The position numbers and the translations under genes were made by a program. From assembly GCA_033064195.1 (NCBI GenBank), contig JARBJD010000124.1, positions 1 through 64,000 of the forward strand: a stretch of DNA of 64,000 nt, given 5' to 3'. How positions within the stretch are numbered: position 1 is the first letter of the stretch; each line of letters begins with the position of its first letter. The notes under the pieces are model-generated. The model was not told the origin of the DNA and made no database searches. It was given only the letters and a program-made list of their open reading frames with translations. This document shows positions 1 through 10,600 of the stretch, piece after piece. Source of the stretch: Blattamonas nauphoetae (lineage: Eukaryota; Preaxostyla; Oxymonadida).

Positions 1-81
1 TTTTGGCATGTATGATTGCACTTCAATTTGTTCGATTAATGTCGATGTTGGTTTGGATTGATTTGATCTGATACTTCTCAT
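1..81 (-). CDS. Partial Polinton gene running off the window edge
   Basis: An open frame on the minus strand starts with ATG at 81-79 and stays open for 27 codons to the window edge. Its start touches the same AT-rich upstream motif (82-101) seen before the other Polinton genes, which is the main reason to call it. The visible N terminus is polar, rich in Ser, Gln and Lys. The product cannot be identified from so short a piece. Confidence 0.5.
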   Translation of the reverse strand, partial: MRSIRSNQSKPTSTLIEQIEVQSYMPK

Positions 82-127
82 TTATAGAAAAATAAAAAAT
101 ACAATATCATTATTTTCTTTTTCAGTT

Positions 128-1996
128 TTATGATTTCATTATTCCAAGTTCCTTGTGAAGTGCTTTTAATGTGTGATTTGGATAGTACTCAACTTTGGGT
201 TCACCATTACTAAATCGTAATACCCACCATGTTGTTGCTGTAGTTGCGAGTATCGGCGCTGGAGGATGAGTAAATGTTGTCATGCTTCCACCCTTTTCAC
301 TAGGATTGTAAACATTATAGTATGTGTCAAGATTACCTTGATAAATCGGTTGTGATCTCAATGTAACTGCAGCATTCGTACCTCTGGAACTGATTGAATC
401 ATTACAGTTTGTTGGACATCCACTTCTCTGTGTTGAGAAGCATAAAAGAAAATCAGTGTTGTCATGAATCGGTCGCACTCTTGTCATCGTTTCACCAGGA
501 TATGTGCCATCACCAGTGAGTTTCTCTTCAACAAGAGAATCTGTCAGTGATCGCTCCAAATCATCAGGAACGGCTAGATACGAATCAAGATTGAGAGTCG
601 ACAACGCAAATTGATAGAAGCGAGCTCCAATAGTTGTGGTTGGTTGTTCTGGAAAGTATCTATTGAGTAGATTCACTTGGATATTCTTCTGCATTGGATT
701 GTGGAAACATGTGACTTCATTATCGTAGTGACGGAAGAGGAGCATGATATCCTTGGCATTCACGAGTACCATTTGCTGAGTACAATCAATTCCAGTTGAC
801 GTTGGTGTCTTCTGAAATGGATAGAACGATATCTTTTCTGCGGGAATTGTTCCAGGACGATTCTGATACATCTGCTTGAGATTTGTTTTTGCATCTTTTT
901 TCATATTATATCCAGAACTCATGCAATACACATCATCAATTTGATACGTCATGACGTTTAATGAAATATACTGATCCACGAATTCCGGTTCTTTAGTAAC
1001 AGTTCCTGCTGAATTATAAACGATGTCTTGAGTCACTGCTGGTTGCAGAAATGATTGACCAATCTGAACGAAGTTCTTTGTGCATGAGGTTACGAGATTG
1101 TTTAGGAAATATGGACGATGTTGAATACAGTTGAGAATTGACTCTTTTATCTTTGGTACTACTGCCGTTCCAACTACGATTGATGACAGTGTGTTTTTCA
1201 ATGTTAGTTCAGGATTCACAGAACAGCATACAAAAGCATCTTCATTCATATGAACACTCAATTTCAAATCCCCAAAGAGACAACGAGGATAGTCAGTCAT
1301 GCCTGAGAATATCAGTAGATCTTCAAGATTGATTGACACACGAATTGGTACATCAATACTGTCTTGGAATACTCCTGTTCCAGACGTTGTTGTGAAATCA
1401 GAAAGTGGAATATACACACCAGCAACTGATTCGTCATGATTCCAAGCATTCTGCCAAGGTGTGTGACAATGTTTTCGATTCTCCAATTGACTCTTTGGTT
1501 TGATCATATTGTATATGTGAGACTCCATGGAGACATCATTGTTTGTTGTGCTTATGATTCTCTGATTGTTGTGAAGTACAGTGAGGTCTCGAAAGATTGA
1601 TGCTGAATGCTTGAGTCCAACGAAGATGAAGATTCTTTCATTCATATACGATCCAACCTTACCAGCTGTAGTTTGCCAATTATTGATTTTCAGTTTCACT
1701 GTCATTGTGAATGTGATAAACGAATCATCAATTTGACAAATGTCCTGATTACCAGTCAACGGAATGATTATCTCTTGTCCTGTGTAGAAGCGTGCATTCT
1801 CTGATGGTTTCAATTCTTGAATCGAAGTACTGTGTGCTCCATCATTCATTAGATAATTAATGTGATGTTCAGACATGAGTTGTTGTTGTATTTGACCAAT
1901 ATCATCTCTTGTGTATTCTATCCTTCCAGTGGTATTTCCAGTCAATGATGATGCTCCCGTTCTTTTGTTTGTCAGATGTGTTAAATGCGAGTTCAT
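128..1996 (-). CDS. Candidate Polinton major capsid protein (622 aa)
   Basis: This 622-residue protein has no enzymatic motif. It is rich in beta-prone stretches with Asn, Thr and aromatic residues, and it lies beside small structural-type genes and the packaging ATPase. Length and position fit the double jelly-roll major capsid protein of Polintons, which would form the virion shell. The N terminus is polar, followed by alternating hydrophobic strand-like segments (for example the region around residues 75-110). The assignment rests on context and general character, not on a diagnostic motif. It is the terminal full gene of the visible minus-strand series and has the common AT-rich motif upstream at 1997-2017. 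Structure prediction would be decisive. Confidence 0.55.
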   Translation of the reverse strand: MNSHLTHLTNKRTGASSLTGNTTGRIEYTRDDIGQIQQQLMSEHHINYLMNDGAHSTSIQELKPSENARFYTGQEIIIPLTGNQDICQIDDSFITFTMTVKLKINNWQTTAGKVGSYMNERIFIFVGLKHSASIFRDLTVLHNNQRIISTTNNDVSMESHIYNMIKPKSQLENRKHCHTPWQNAWNHDESVAGVYIPLSDFTTTSGTGVFQDSIDVPIRVSINLEDLLIFSGMTDYPRCLFGDLKLSVHMNEDAFVCCSVNPELTLKNTLSSIVVGTAVVPKIKESILNCIQHRPYFLNNLVTSCTKNFVQIGQSFLQPAVTQDIVYNSAGTVTKEPEFVDQYISLNVMTYQIDDVYCMSSGYNMKKDAKTNLKQMYQNRPGTIPAEKISFYPFQKTPTSTGIDCTQQMVLVNAKDIMLLFRHYDNEVTCFHNPMQKNIQVNLLNRYFPEQPTTTIGARFYQFALSTLNLDSYLAVPDDLERSLTDSLVEEKLTGDGTYPGETMTRVRPIHDNTDFLLCFSTQRSGCPTNCNDSISSRGTNAAVTLRSQPIYQGNLDTYYNVYNPSEKGGSMTTFTHPPAPILATTATTWWVLRFSNGEPKVEYYPNHTLKALHKELGIMKS

Positions 1997-2017
1997 TTTA
2001 ACAAAAATAAAAAAACA
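1997..2017 (-). promoter_or_regulatory. AT-rich start-adjacent motif of Polinton genes (example)
   Basis: Read on the minus strand, the motif is TTTTTTATTTTTG followed by a few bases and the ATG. Close copies directly precede the starts at 81, 1996, 2369, 2716, 3337, 4337, 5583, 7620 and 12,071. A variant TTTAATTTGTAT precedes 12,504 and 14,803. The constant distance to ATG (about 4-16 nt) in eleven genes suggests a core promoter or initiator specific to the element. Confidence 0.7.
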
Positions 2018-2063
2018 TAATTGTTACTTTCATTTACTCTTTTCCCAAAAGCGTTCGAAGCCT

Positions 2064-2369
2064 CTAGCGAGACTTTTTCTTTTTTGGTTTCTTCGCTTTT
2101 GGTTTCAGCTTTTCTTCAAGTCTCAGTATTTCTCCTCTGAGTTTGTTCGCAACTGCTGTGTTTCCTTCATTCATTGCTTGTTCATATTGTGCCATCTTTT
2201 CTGCGTGGATTTGCTGATCCGATTTCACATCTGGAATCATTTCAACACCTGTCTGTGCCACCTTAGAAATCAGTGGTCCAACAAAGGGGATGAGATTCAG
2301 AAATGGAGCTCCAACTCTGAGTATGTTTTTGCCAACTGCTGCTAATTTTGATAACCAACCTGGTGCCAT
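2064..2369 (-). CDS. Small Polinton protein starting MAPG, hydrophobic then basic (101 aa)
   Basis: The 101-residue product begins MAPGW, has a hydrophobic or amphipathic stretch at about residues 15-50 with Gly and Pro, then a charged middle and a very basic Lys-rich C terminus. A hydrophobic helix followed by a basic tail resembles small membrane-active or core proteins of adenovirus-like capsids, but that is only inference. It shares its first four residues and general plan with the next gene (2408-2716), suggesting paralogy or a shared processing or assembly signal. The AT-rich start motif lies at 2370-2391. Confidence 0.6.
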   Translation of the reverse strand: MAPGWLSKLAAVGKNILRVGAPFLNLIPFVGPLISKVAQTGVEMIPDVKSDQQIHAEKMAQYEQAMNEGNTAVANKLRGEILRLEEKLKPKAKKPKKKKSR

Positions 2370-2407
2370 TTTAATAAAAATAAAAATATTCGAATACTAG
2401 TGAATGT

Positions 2408-2716
2408 TTATCCTTTGAATTGAATTTTGGAATTTGACGAGAGTGGCATATCATCATTTGAGAATCGTCCATTTCGTGGAGGTTCGTACTCGATCATCTG
2501 TGGTTTTTGTTGACGATTGATCGCCTTGTTTTGTTGATAAACGTCCATCATTCCTCCTAATCCATTGAGTATTCCTCCTGCTGTTTGTCCGAATTTACTG
2601 TTCGTTTGAGAGAGCAATCCACCACCGACTTGAAGCAACGTTGGAGCTAGAGGTTTGATGAATTGAAAGAATTGCTTGCCGATATTTTTGAGTTTGTTGA
2701 AACTTCCTGGTGCCAT
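2408..2716 (-). CDS. Second small MAPG protein, Gly-rich hydrophobic (102 aa)
   Basis: This 102-residue protein begins MAPGS and has a Phe/Leu-rich segment at about residues 15-35, a Gly-rich hydrophobic segment to about residue 58, and a polar Gln/Asn-rich C terminus. It pairs with the 101-residue neighbour downstream on the same strand, with which it shares MAPG, similar length and an N-terminal hydrophobic half. A role as minor virion or membrane-interacting protein is plausible from position and composition but unproven. The AT-rich motif directly precedes the start (2717-2735). Confidence 0.6.
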   Translation of the reverse strand: MAPGSFNKLKNIGKQFFQFIKPLAPTLLQVGGGLLSQTNSKFGQTAGGILNGLGGMMDVYQQNKAINRQQKPQMIEYEPPRNGRFSNDDMPLSSNSKIQFKG

Positions 2717-2752
2717 TTATGTAAAAATAAAAAATACAATTCATTTATAATT

Positions 2753-3337
2753 TTAGCGGGGAATTGCTTTCGTCAGAGAAATGCCATAATTGAGAATTGT
2801 GTTGTAGGCTTCATTGTAGGCGATACTCATATCTTTTCCACCAACGAGGATCTTGAAAATGGTTCGAAAGATTGGGAGTTTATTCAGACATAAACATTTG
2901 TCAGACAAATCATCCAGCTCGATCACCACATCATTGATCCCAGTGAGCGTCGCAATCAGAGCACATAAATCACTTTGGTTCGTGATCAGTTTCTTTGATG
3001 GTTCAATGAGGTTATTCAATAGTTTCTTTTCACAAGCGAATGCATTCTTGTAGACGAGCAGGAGCTGATCTTTGAATGCTGTAATATTGGATGTGTATTC
3101 TCTCAGTGGAATAGAACGGCTTTGGATTGGTGCTGATGGATAGGTCTCCAATGGTGGATCGTAAGCACCTCGTTCACTCTCCATCTCAACATTAGCACAT
3201 TGCTCATTACGATCTTCGAGTTTTGATCTTCCAGAAGTTGATCCTTTATTGTCGATGATGACATTGTTGGTGATTGATGTTGGGACTGAAGAAGAACTTG
3301 TGTGTTTCGTAAATTGACAACTTAGAATTGGTTGCAT
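2753..3337 (-). CDS. Uncharacterised Polinton protein (about 194 aa)
   Basis: I do not recognise this protein. The ATG at 3337-3335 is chosen because the AT-rich motif shared by the element's genes begins right next to it; an in-frame GTG lies one codon upstream. The N-terminal third is Ser/Thr/Asn-rich and probably disordered. The C-terminal part (about residues 85-190) is more hydrophobic and helical, with a Cys-Leu-Cys motif near residue 150. It sits within the putative structural gene block, so a minor capsid or scaffold role is possible. Confidence 0.55.
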   Translation of the reverse strand: MQPILSCQFTKHTSSSSVPTSITNNVIIDNKGSTSGRSKLEDRNEQCANVEMESERGAYDPPLETYPSAPIQSRSIPLREYTSNITAFKDQLLLVYKNAFACEKKLLNNLIEPSKKLITNQSDLCALIATLTGINDVVIELDDLSDKCLCLNKLPIFRTIFKILVGGKDMSIAYNEAYNTILNYGISLTKAIPR

Positions 3338-3380
3338 CACTTTCTATAAAAATAAAAAATATATATTAATGTTTTTAATC

Positions 3381-4337
3381 TCAATTTTCTGCTGGGTCTA
3401 TTTCTCCCATTGCAGTTCTATCCAACTGTGCAAATTGTGAATATCTAGGCATGTAATCAGATTGGAATTCCCTGATATCTCTTGTTTGGAATGCTTCGAA
3501 TGACAGTTGATTGCACAGTGTTGATATGTTTGTTGAATAGTGATCGCAGAATTCTTTTAAGAAAGTTGGGTCTTGAGTGATCATTTGGAGAAACACTGGA
3601 TGAATCTGTTCCTTGAACGCTTTCTTTTGTTTCATACTGGGATTGTAGTCCTGAACATTGTCTATTAGCCATTGATCCCACATTTGTGATGCTACTTTCG
3701 ATTGAATCGAATTGAACACCATATTGTCTAATACATGTTTCTCAAGATTTGCGGGGTTTCCTTGACTTGCACGAGTTATTCCCAATTCACTTGTCATGAA
3801 GTCGCCAACAACTTTCTTCATTATTGCATATGGTTGTTGTGATCGTTTCGTCTTCATCTCTTCATAGTTGATGTCTCGATAATTGGTTGGTAAATCGTAT
3901 GTTCCATTCTTGAGGAAATTCCTATGCACCGCTTTTATTTTCCTTCCATTTTCTTGATTGAATGATGTGTATGATTTCAGTCTTCGCATGTCTGGTGTTG
4001 GATTCATTGCGTAGTATGTCTCTTTGACTGGTCTACTGTTGTATGGAGTTAGCATGGCACCATTGACTGCAATCAGATCTCCAGTATCATTGTCGTACAC
4101 CATCACATCAGGAACTTGTCCGTATTGTTCCATTTTTGCAGTCCAATTACGTCCTGTTCTCTTGATGTATTCTAACGCTGATGGAACACTACATAGAGCA
4201 TCATTGCGTCTGGTTTGAATATCATCGTCAGCAAAGATTTGTTTCAATGCTGCTTGAGTCTCTGCTGCGTATCTCATTCTTGGTTTCTTCGCTTGTGCTT
4301 TTCTTTGTGGTTGAACGTACACTATCTTTTGTGACAT
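3381..4337 (-). CDS. Uncharacterised Polinton protein (318 aa)
   Basis: A 318-residue protein with a basic N terminus (Lys/Arg/Gln-rich, first 25 residues) followed by a mixed globular region. I see no catalytic motif. Its position between the small structural-type genes and the divergently transcribed ATPase suggests a structural or assembly role, for example a minor capsid protein, but the sequence alone does not show it. It shares a 61-bp intergenic region (4338-4398) with the ATPase gene, so the two probably use a bidirectional promoter. Confidence 0.55.
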   Translation of the reverse strand: MSQKIVYVQPQRKAQAKKPRMRYAAETQAALKQIFADDDIQTRRNDALCSVPSALEYIKRTGRNWTAKMEQYGQVPDVMVYDNDTGDLIAVNGAMLTPYNSRPVKETYYAMNPTPDMRRLKSYTSFNQENGRKIKAVHRNFLKNGTYDLPTNYRDINYEEMKTKRSQQPYAIMKKVVGDFMTSELGITRASQGNPANLEKHVLDNMVFNSIQSKVASQMWDQWLIDNVQDYNPSMKQKKAFKEQIHPVFLQMITQDPTFLKEFCDHYSTNISTLCNQLSFEAFQTRDIREFQSDYMPRYSQFAQLDRTAMGEIDPAEN

Positions 4338-4398
4338 TGTGTGTTTTCATACAAAATAAAAAAACCAAAAGTATATTTTAATTAGAGTTAAATCATAA

Positions 4399-5244
4399 AT
4401 GAACAAATCGAATCAGTCATTAACAGCATACGTGAATGCAAAATTAAGTGAAGCATCAAATAGGAATGTTTCTCATGAAGTGCAATCACAGATTCATCCA
4501 GACTTGAATATCAATCGCAATAGTGTTAATGTTCTCGTTGGAAACAGAGGAAGTGGGAAGACATTCAATGCTCTTCGAGAGGTTGCCAAACTCCAGAATG
4601 TTCAGGTTAGGAATGAACTGTTTCACCTCTTTGTCTTCGTGACTGATAAGAACATTGATCCAACATTCGATAAATTTAAACCAATACTGAACGTTCCTTA
4701 TGTGAAAGTCAAATACGATGAAGCACTTCCATTTCTGTTGGAACTCTCTGAATCAAAAGCTGCTTATGAAGAGATTATTGACAATCAGTGGCAAGATCGA
4801 ATTACTGATGAATGCAGGGAGAATCTCTTTGACTCACTATACATTGATGACTTCTCAGTGAAGAATCTCCAAACGATAATACTTCTCGATGACTGTCGCA
4901 GAATCCTTGGTGAACGAAGAACATCCAAAAATAGAATGACAATGATGGACTTATTATTGGAGAATCGACAGCCTAAATTCACATTCTTTCTGACGATGCA
5001 TGAGCTGTTCAGCCTGTCAGCAGACATGAAGTCAAACATCGATTCTATGTGGATCTTTGGAGGATTCAATAAAGAACGAATCAGTCGAGTATATCCTCAG
5101 TTGAACTCACCAATTGATACTCAACACTTCTGGAATGTCTATCAACGAAAACAAAAATGTGAAGCAATCATTCTTCGATACAACACTGATGGAGTTGCAC
5201 TGAATGAGATCAACAAAGATGGGTTAATCAGAAGGGTCCGTTAG
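4399..5244 (+). CDS. Polinton packaging ATPase (281 aa)
   Basis: A P-loop ATPase with Walker A GNRGSGKT at residues 48-55 and a Walker B-like ILLDD at 161-165. Length and architecture match the FtsK/HerA-type genome-packaging ATPase of Polintons and related viruses, which drives DNA into the capsid. It is the only plus-strand gene recognised in the visible part of the element. Its 3' end overlaps the convergent gene at 5224-5583 by about 20 bp. Its upstream spacer is AT-rich but lacks a clear copy of the start-adjacent motif of the minus-strand genes. Confidence 0.8.
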   Translation: MNKSNQSLTAYVNAKLSEASNRNVSHEVQSQIHPDLNINRNSVNVLVGNRGSGKTFNALREVAKLQNVQVRNELFHLFVFVTDKNIDPTFDKFKPILNVPYVKVKYDEALPFLLELSESKAAYEEIIDNQWQDRITDECRENLFDSLYIDDFSVKNLQTIILLDDCRRILGERRTSKNRMTMMDLLLENRQPKFTFFLTMHELFSLSADMKSNIDSMWIFGGFNKERISRVYPQLNSPIDTQHFWNVYQRKQKCEAIILRYNTDGVALNEINKDGLIRRVR

Positions 5245-5583
5245 TTCTTGGATGAGGTTCCCAATGGTCTCGTCAAGACATCGAAGCCTCATGCTGAGAG
5301 TGTCTGTCAGCGTTCGAATTGATTCTTCAATGTCAGATAATCTTTGATCAATCGAAAGTGAATTAGGAGAAGTGGAAGCATCAACATATCGTTTCCTCAG
5401 TGCTATCTCACCTCTTATTTTTGTAATTCGATATCCATCAATTTGGATCATCCTATTTAGTTTCTGAGTTGTGTACTCATTCAGTTCTTTTCTATTCTTC
5501 TCCAAGTATCTCTGAAAGTCGTGGATGTTTGTGAACTCTTTCTGCTCAGGATCAAACGGTTCTAATATTTTCAGTGATGTCAT
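5224..5583 (-). CDS. Small coiled-coil-like Polinton protein (119 aa)
   Basis: A 119-residue charged, mostly helical protein. Regular spacing of Leu and Ile between residues 25 and 115 suggests a coiled coil. There is no catalytic motif. It converges on the ATPase gene and overlaps its 3' end by about 20 bp. The AT-rich start motif (5584-5602) supports it as a real gene. Function unknown; helical accessory or virion proteins of this size are common in Polintons. Confidence 0.55.
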   Translation of the reverse strand: MTSLKILEPFDPEQKEFTNIHDFQRYLEKNRKELNEYTTQKLNRMIQIDGYRITKIRGEIALRKRYVDASTSPNSLSIDQRLSDIEESIRTLTDTLSMRLRCLDETIGNLIQELTDPSD

Positions 5584-5652
5584 TTAAATGAAATAAAAAT
5601 ATCTGAAACATTTTTGAAATTCGATTAAATTGAAGCGAACGAAGTTCTGAGG

Positions 5653-7078
5653 TCAGAGAAGACCGAATTCCGCAATGAACTCTGGAGTGAAGTCGTCAAT
5701 TGAGTCTGCATGAAACTTTGTGTGTTGAATTGGAACGTAGACAACTTTTGACAAACATGTGAGACCATTCAGTAAAGTAGCCACGACATTACCGTGCTTG
5801 TATTCAATGAATTTCCCCACGAATTGAAACTGCCTTCGCTTCTTCTGAAACTTAGCAACAGTCTTGTCCAGATCAAGGTGAATCAACAGAATATTTCCTG
5901 GTTTGTATTTCCATAACATCTGTGTTGTCTGCTGTCGTTGGATGTTCTTCAATTGTTCTTCACAACTGGAGATATACAGTGCTTCGATTTCACGATTGTT
6001 TTGTGCTTGCTGTGGAGTGAACTTGTTCCAGTACGCTCGATGTGGAGTCATGTTGTAGTATTCCACCATCTGATTCATCAGTGAATGATTTGCCATCTGT
6101 GTTGCATTGTCTTGGAATCCATCTCTGATTGTTCTTATCACTCGATCGACAATTCTGTTGTGATTAGTGAATGGTGAGCTTGTGAAATAAGTGCTGACTT
6201 TCTGCTTTCTAAAGAACTCTTCTGCTACTCCACTTGTCCATGCTGCTTCTCCATCACCTCGAATGTTATTCACATGAACTCCACGATGATTAATCAGATC
6301 ATTGATTGCAGTCTTGACTTTGCTCCATGATTTATCCAGAACTGGAATCACAACAAGGAACTTGGTGTTGATGTTAATTGCGAATAGATAAATCTGAAGA
6401 ACTGTTTTCGACGTTGGTGATTGAATAAAAACGAGATCAATTTCCCAGGATCCAAACTTGGGAGAGAAGTACGGTCGATCACAATTCTGCGGAACCTTTC
6501 TGTCTGATGTCTTCTGTGGATCACCTGTAATTGCTTTCGACATGAACTGCATCTTCGACCTGAATGGATACACTATTTTTTCTGTTGCTTTTGGAATCAT
6601 TGGTGGATCAATTCTCATTCTGTCACTTCCTTTTTCTCTCTGAATTTTCCTCGGATGTGCTACACTCCATCTGTGATCAAATTCCTCATACCAATCCTGG
6701 AATGATCTTCCTCCGAATGGGATTTGTTTCGTGTGAGTCAGAATGAATTCAAGATCATCGTTCGCAATAGTTCTGTTAATCGAGGTTCGAACGAAAGTGT
6801 CTCTGTTCATTTTATTTGCATCCAGAATGTGTGATGTAATATAGTGTTCCATTTGCTTTTGATTATTCAGTATTGAGTTCTCAGCTTTAATCTGTTCATC
6901 TTCTGAATCATTTCTCTGTTGATGATCAAACAATCCTTTCATATGTGCCAACTTATTGAGGACTTGCTGTGTCGTTGGTTCGTACTGTCTGATCTCTCTC
7001 ACTGGGTGGTTGAACACGGTTGGTGTGAAGAAGGGATTTCTCTCAATTGGATCCTGCATCTGTGAAATTGGTATGATG

Positions 7079-7109
<31 letters not shown>

Positions 7110-7620
7110 CTTCGAACTTCCTCTCCTTCATTGGATATTCATATTCAAACCCAGCCGATTTTAAGTTTCTCTTCAGTCCAGGCACTATTGGATATTCAGG
7201 TGGTTCTATAACTATTGGTCTTTGCACTGGAGTTGGGATTGGGATTGGTCTTGTCTCTGCAGGGCTTCGAACTCTTGGTGAGAGAGTCACTTCCTGATTG
7301 TACTTTCGATGATATTTTTGATATTTTTTGTATGCTGTTTCACATCTCCCATCACTAACACGTTTTCCCAAGAATTCAACCAGAAACTGTGAGACCACTT
7401 TTGTTCCATCTGAAAGTGTTAAATTTGGAGAGAGATCTCCATTGAACCAATCCTCAAAATATGTCTCATCGTTTGCAACATACTCTCCATGTGAATCATA
7501 GACATCATATACTGGTAAAGTGTTGGTTCTATTGAACTTGACATTGAATATTTTCTCTTTTGAGTGTTGTGTGCAATTCAGTAACCTATTCACTAATGCA
7601 TTGATCTGTCGTGTGTTCAT
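5653..7620 (-). CDS. Polinton integrase, retroviral rve type (655 aa)
   Basis: The central-to-C-terminal part carries a retroviral-type integrase core: an Asp in a WEIDLVFI context near residue 393, a second Asp in a GDGEAAW context near residue 455, and a following helix rich in Asn, Arg and Thr. This enzyme would insert the linear element into host DNA. The N-terminal third is a poorly conserved, Pro-rich region with a run of about ten Asp residues (7078-7107) coded by an ATC/GAT repeat, which is likely a flexible acidic linker. After the core, a small basic beta-rich region near residue 590 could be a chromodomain-like or DNA-binding tail. The AT-rich start motif lies at 7621-7635. Confidence 0.85.
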
Positions 7621-7643
7621 TTATTCAAAAATAAAGTTTGTGT

Positions 7644-10600
7644 TTATTCAATAATATAATCAGTTGCTTTCAGTCCATGAATGAATGGAGGACATGATTC
7701 ATTTTCAAGTACGATTGCTTTCAGATGGATACCACTGAGACTTAGTTTCTGCTGTTGTATTTTGGCAATCTCAAATCCATTGCTGTCATCTTCGCTCACG
7801 ATTCTTCTTGTTTGGAAGTTCAGTGTTGTAGTCACTGTTTTCTCTCCGTTCAGGCACTTCACATAATCGTCACTCGTGATATTTGTTTTCTTCAGAGACA
7901 CTCCTTTGATTTTGCATTTCTCATCTAGTGAGTGACACTTGGGTGCAAGACAGATCATCTGCTCACCTTCCTTTTCAATTGCTAATCCCAACAGCTTCTT
8001 CTCATCATCAACTCCTTTTTCAGGATTGGGAAACCATTCATTTTTGTGTGCATCATAGAATTCTTTGTCAGCAATCACATGTTCAAATTGTTGATGAATA
8101 CCGGCATTTGGATCACCACTAATTGCCCAGTACGCACTGTCAGTATCTCCCTCACAGAAATGGATCTTGTTCATGTCTAGGCATTTGTACATGAAATTGT
8201 AGATGAAATTCAGATACCAGAACTTGGCATTGTCGAGTGTGAATACTGCTTCCTGCAGGCATGTTTTGCATGATGCTTTCTCTCTGTCTTCGATCACAAT
8301 GTAGTTGTCCTCATTGATCTCTCGAGTCGCCACAAATCCCTTCATCATTTGCTTCAAGTATGTTCGCTTCTCATTGCAGATTGTGATTGAGTTGTATTTC
8401 TCAGTGTTCATTCCATCGTATCCGTAACTTCCATTCAAGTTCGTCTTACAGAATTGTTCTTTTCCCTTGTTTCCAACCTTCATTGCTTCAATTCGATCAT
8501 TCATAAATGAAGTCACAAATGGTTCAAATCCAGCATGTCTCGAGAATACCATCACACTCTTAATGTCATCTATAATGAAGTGACAGTAGTCGATGAGGAA
8601 CCACAGATAGTATGTCGAAAAGAACATATACTGATCGTGTGTACTCAAGAGTTGTGTCAGCTTCCGTTGTTTGTCATCAGTCTTCAATCCATGTTTCTTC
8701 ATCAGTGAATATGTCTTCTCTCCAATGTTTTCTTCTGTTGTATTGACAATGATGTTCCTGAAGATTGGTGGGAAATTAATGAACTCATTGATGTGCTTCT
8801 CGTCTATGTGCCCTTTCAACTCTGCAACGAACAATGTCTTCTGATTCTTGTCTTCGATAATCTTTCGACATTCTTTATCTCCTGTTGCTGTCTTGCTAGA
8901 GGCTTCGAACCCTCCCGAGGTGAGAGTGTACAAACATCTTCCTGGCATGTACATTCTGTGATTAGTGTATGGATTGTTCTTGTTCTTGATCGATGAGAAA
9001 GCACTTGGATAAAGAGAATTGAAATCAACTCCGCAAACATGAGTCATTTTATGTTCTGTATCCTTTGAGATCACTTTTCCGTCTTCATACTTGAAGTGAT
9101 TGATTGGTGTCACGTCTTTGATGTTCTGTCGATGTTGAACATTCGATAATCCACCAGTCACTGCCGCTCTCAGTTTGTGATATGTCTGTTCGTGTGTCAG
9201 AGTCATTGGGAGTGATTTCCAGATGCAGTACTTCTTGAGTTGGATTCTCAATCTTGTGAGATGCTCATCTTTGTCTGACTTGTAGGTGTTGCAGTAGTCA
9301 CAGCAGATCTTTACGTTCTCTTTTGAATGTCCTTTCGAATTGTCGATTCGATCCAGTGTTGGTCGAACTGCTTGTGAGAAGTGACTCTTGCAGATGTAGC
9401 ACACTCTCTTGCACTGTTGAACGAACCACTCATAGTCAGATTCAGTTACGTTTTTGGTAGTATTGCGATGAGCTTTCTGGTCTTGATAAATGTACGATGC
9501 AACCTTGAACTTCCAGTATTGTTTGGTGATTTTTATTTCACCAGATTGATCCACTCCGTTGAAATCATCATCGATATCAAAGTCCTTGTAGGCACATGCA
9601 TACTTGATTGCTGAAGCATTGGCTGACAGTGAGAGATTGTGTAACATGTCCACTTTGTATTGGAAGTTCAAATCAATGAGATTATCAAGTGGTGCAATCA
9701 TGCATTCGACGTCTCTAATGTTGTAGAATTTGAGATAATCCCAACGGTTCTTGAATCCTTGTTTGTTCCAATCATCAAGGTACAATTGGTAATCACTATC
9801 GGACATTTCAATGTTGTTCAGACTGGAATAGAATTCATATTTGGAGAATGGTTCTTGTTTGCTCAGCACTGTGTCGTAGTCAGATGAATCAAATGATTCG
9901 TAAGCAAAGAATGATTTCTGAAGAATGGTCTTGCCTTTGCAAGGCGTCGAGCTCTCGGCGAGAGTGTTTCCTCCGAAGGCTTTGACTGCATTATCCAATG
10001 TCATTGGTCCTGTGTACGACATCATGTCAATAAAGCGGAGCACCTGTTGTGTTTTCTCATGTCTGATCAGTACTTGTTTGTACTTGGTTGTTGATCCAAG
10101 GAAGCTCACCACTTTCCAATCCTTGTCAACGAGATCACGGAAGATGAGATTGATGTCGAATCTGGAGCTGTTGAATCCGATAACACTGACTTCATTCTGA
10201 GAGGGAATTTCTGGATCTTTATAGGAGTTGTCTACTCGAACTGTCTCGGCATATTTGAAGAGTTGTCTGATCCATTGCTTCACAAAGTCCTTTCCATTTC
10301 GAAGATCAAAGTAGATTGACTTCACCCCTGATTTTGTTTTGATTGCAGATGCAACAGAGAGAGGTTTCAAATGAGAGATCAATTGAGTATTGTCATCAGA
10401 GAACAAGTTGTCCAGAATGAGATCTTCCATTGTTTCAAAGTCATAAGTGATGTAATATTGTGTTGGTTTGAATTCGTCTTGCCTCTTGTGTGCCATCAGA
10501 AATTCATACGTTCTATTGTTGAGAATATGTGGAACGTATGGTCTTGGTGTCTTATCAAGGGAGATCTTCTTCACATGTTTTCCATCGATTTCTTTGCACT

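Noticed and set aside
2053-8908. A 16-bp sequence (GTTCGAAGCCTCTAGC) found once on each strand within the Polinton, reminiscent of a tRNA T arm
   Set aside because: No cloverleaf can be built around either copy, and one lies inside the polymerase coding sequence. Probably chance or an unimportant duplicate.
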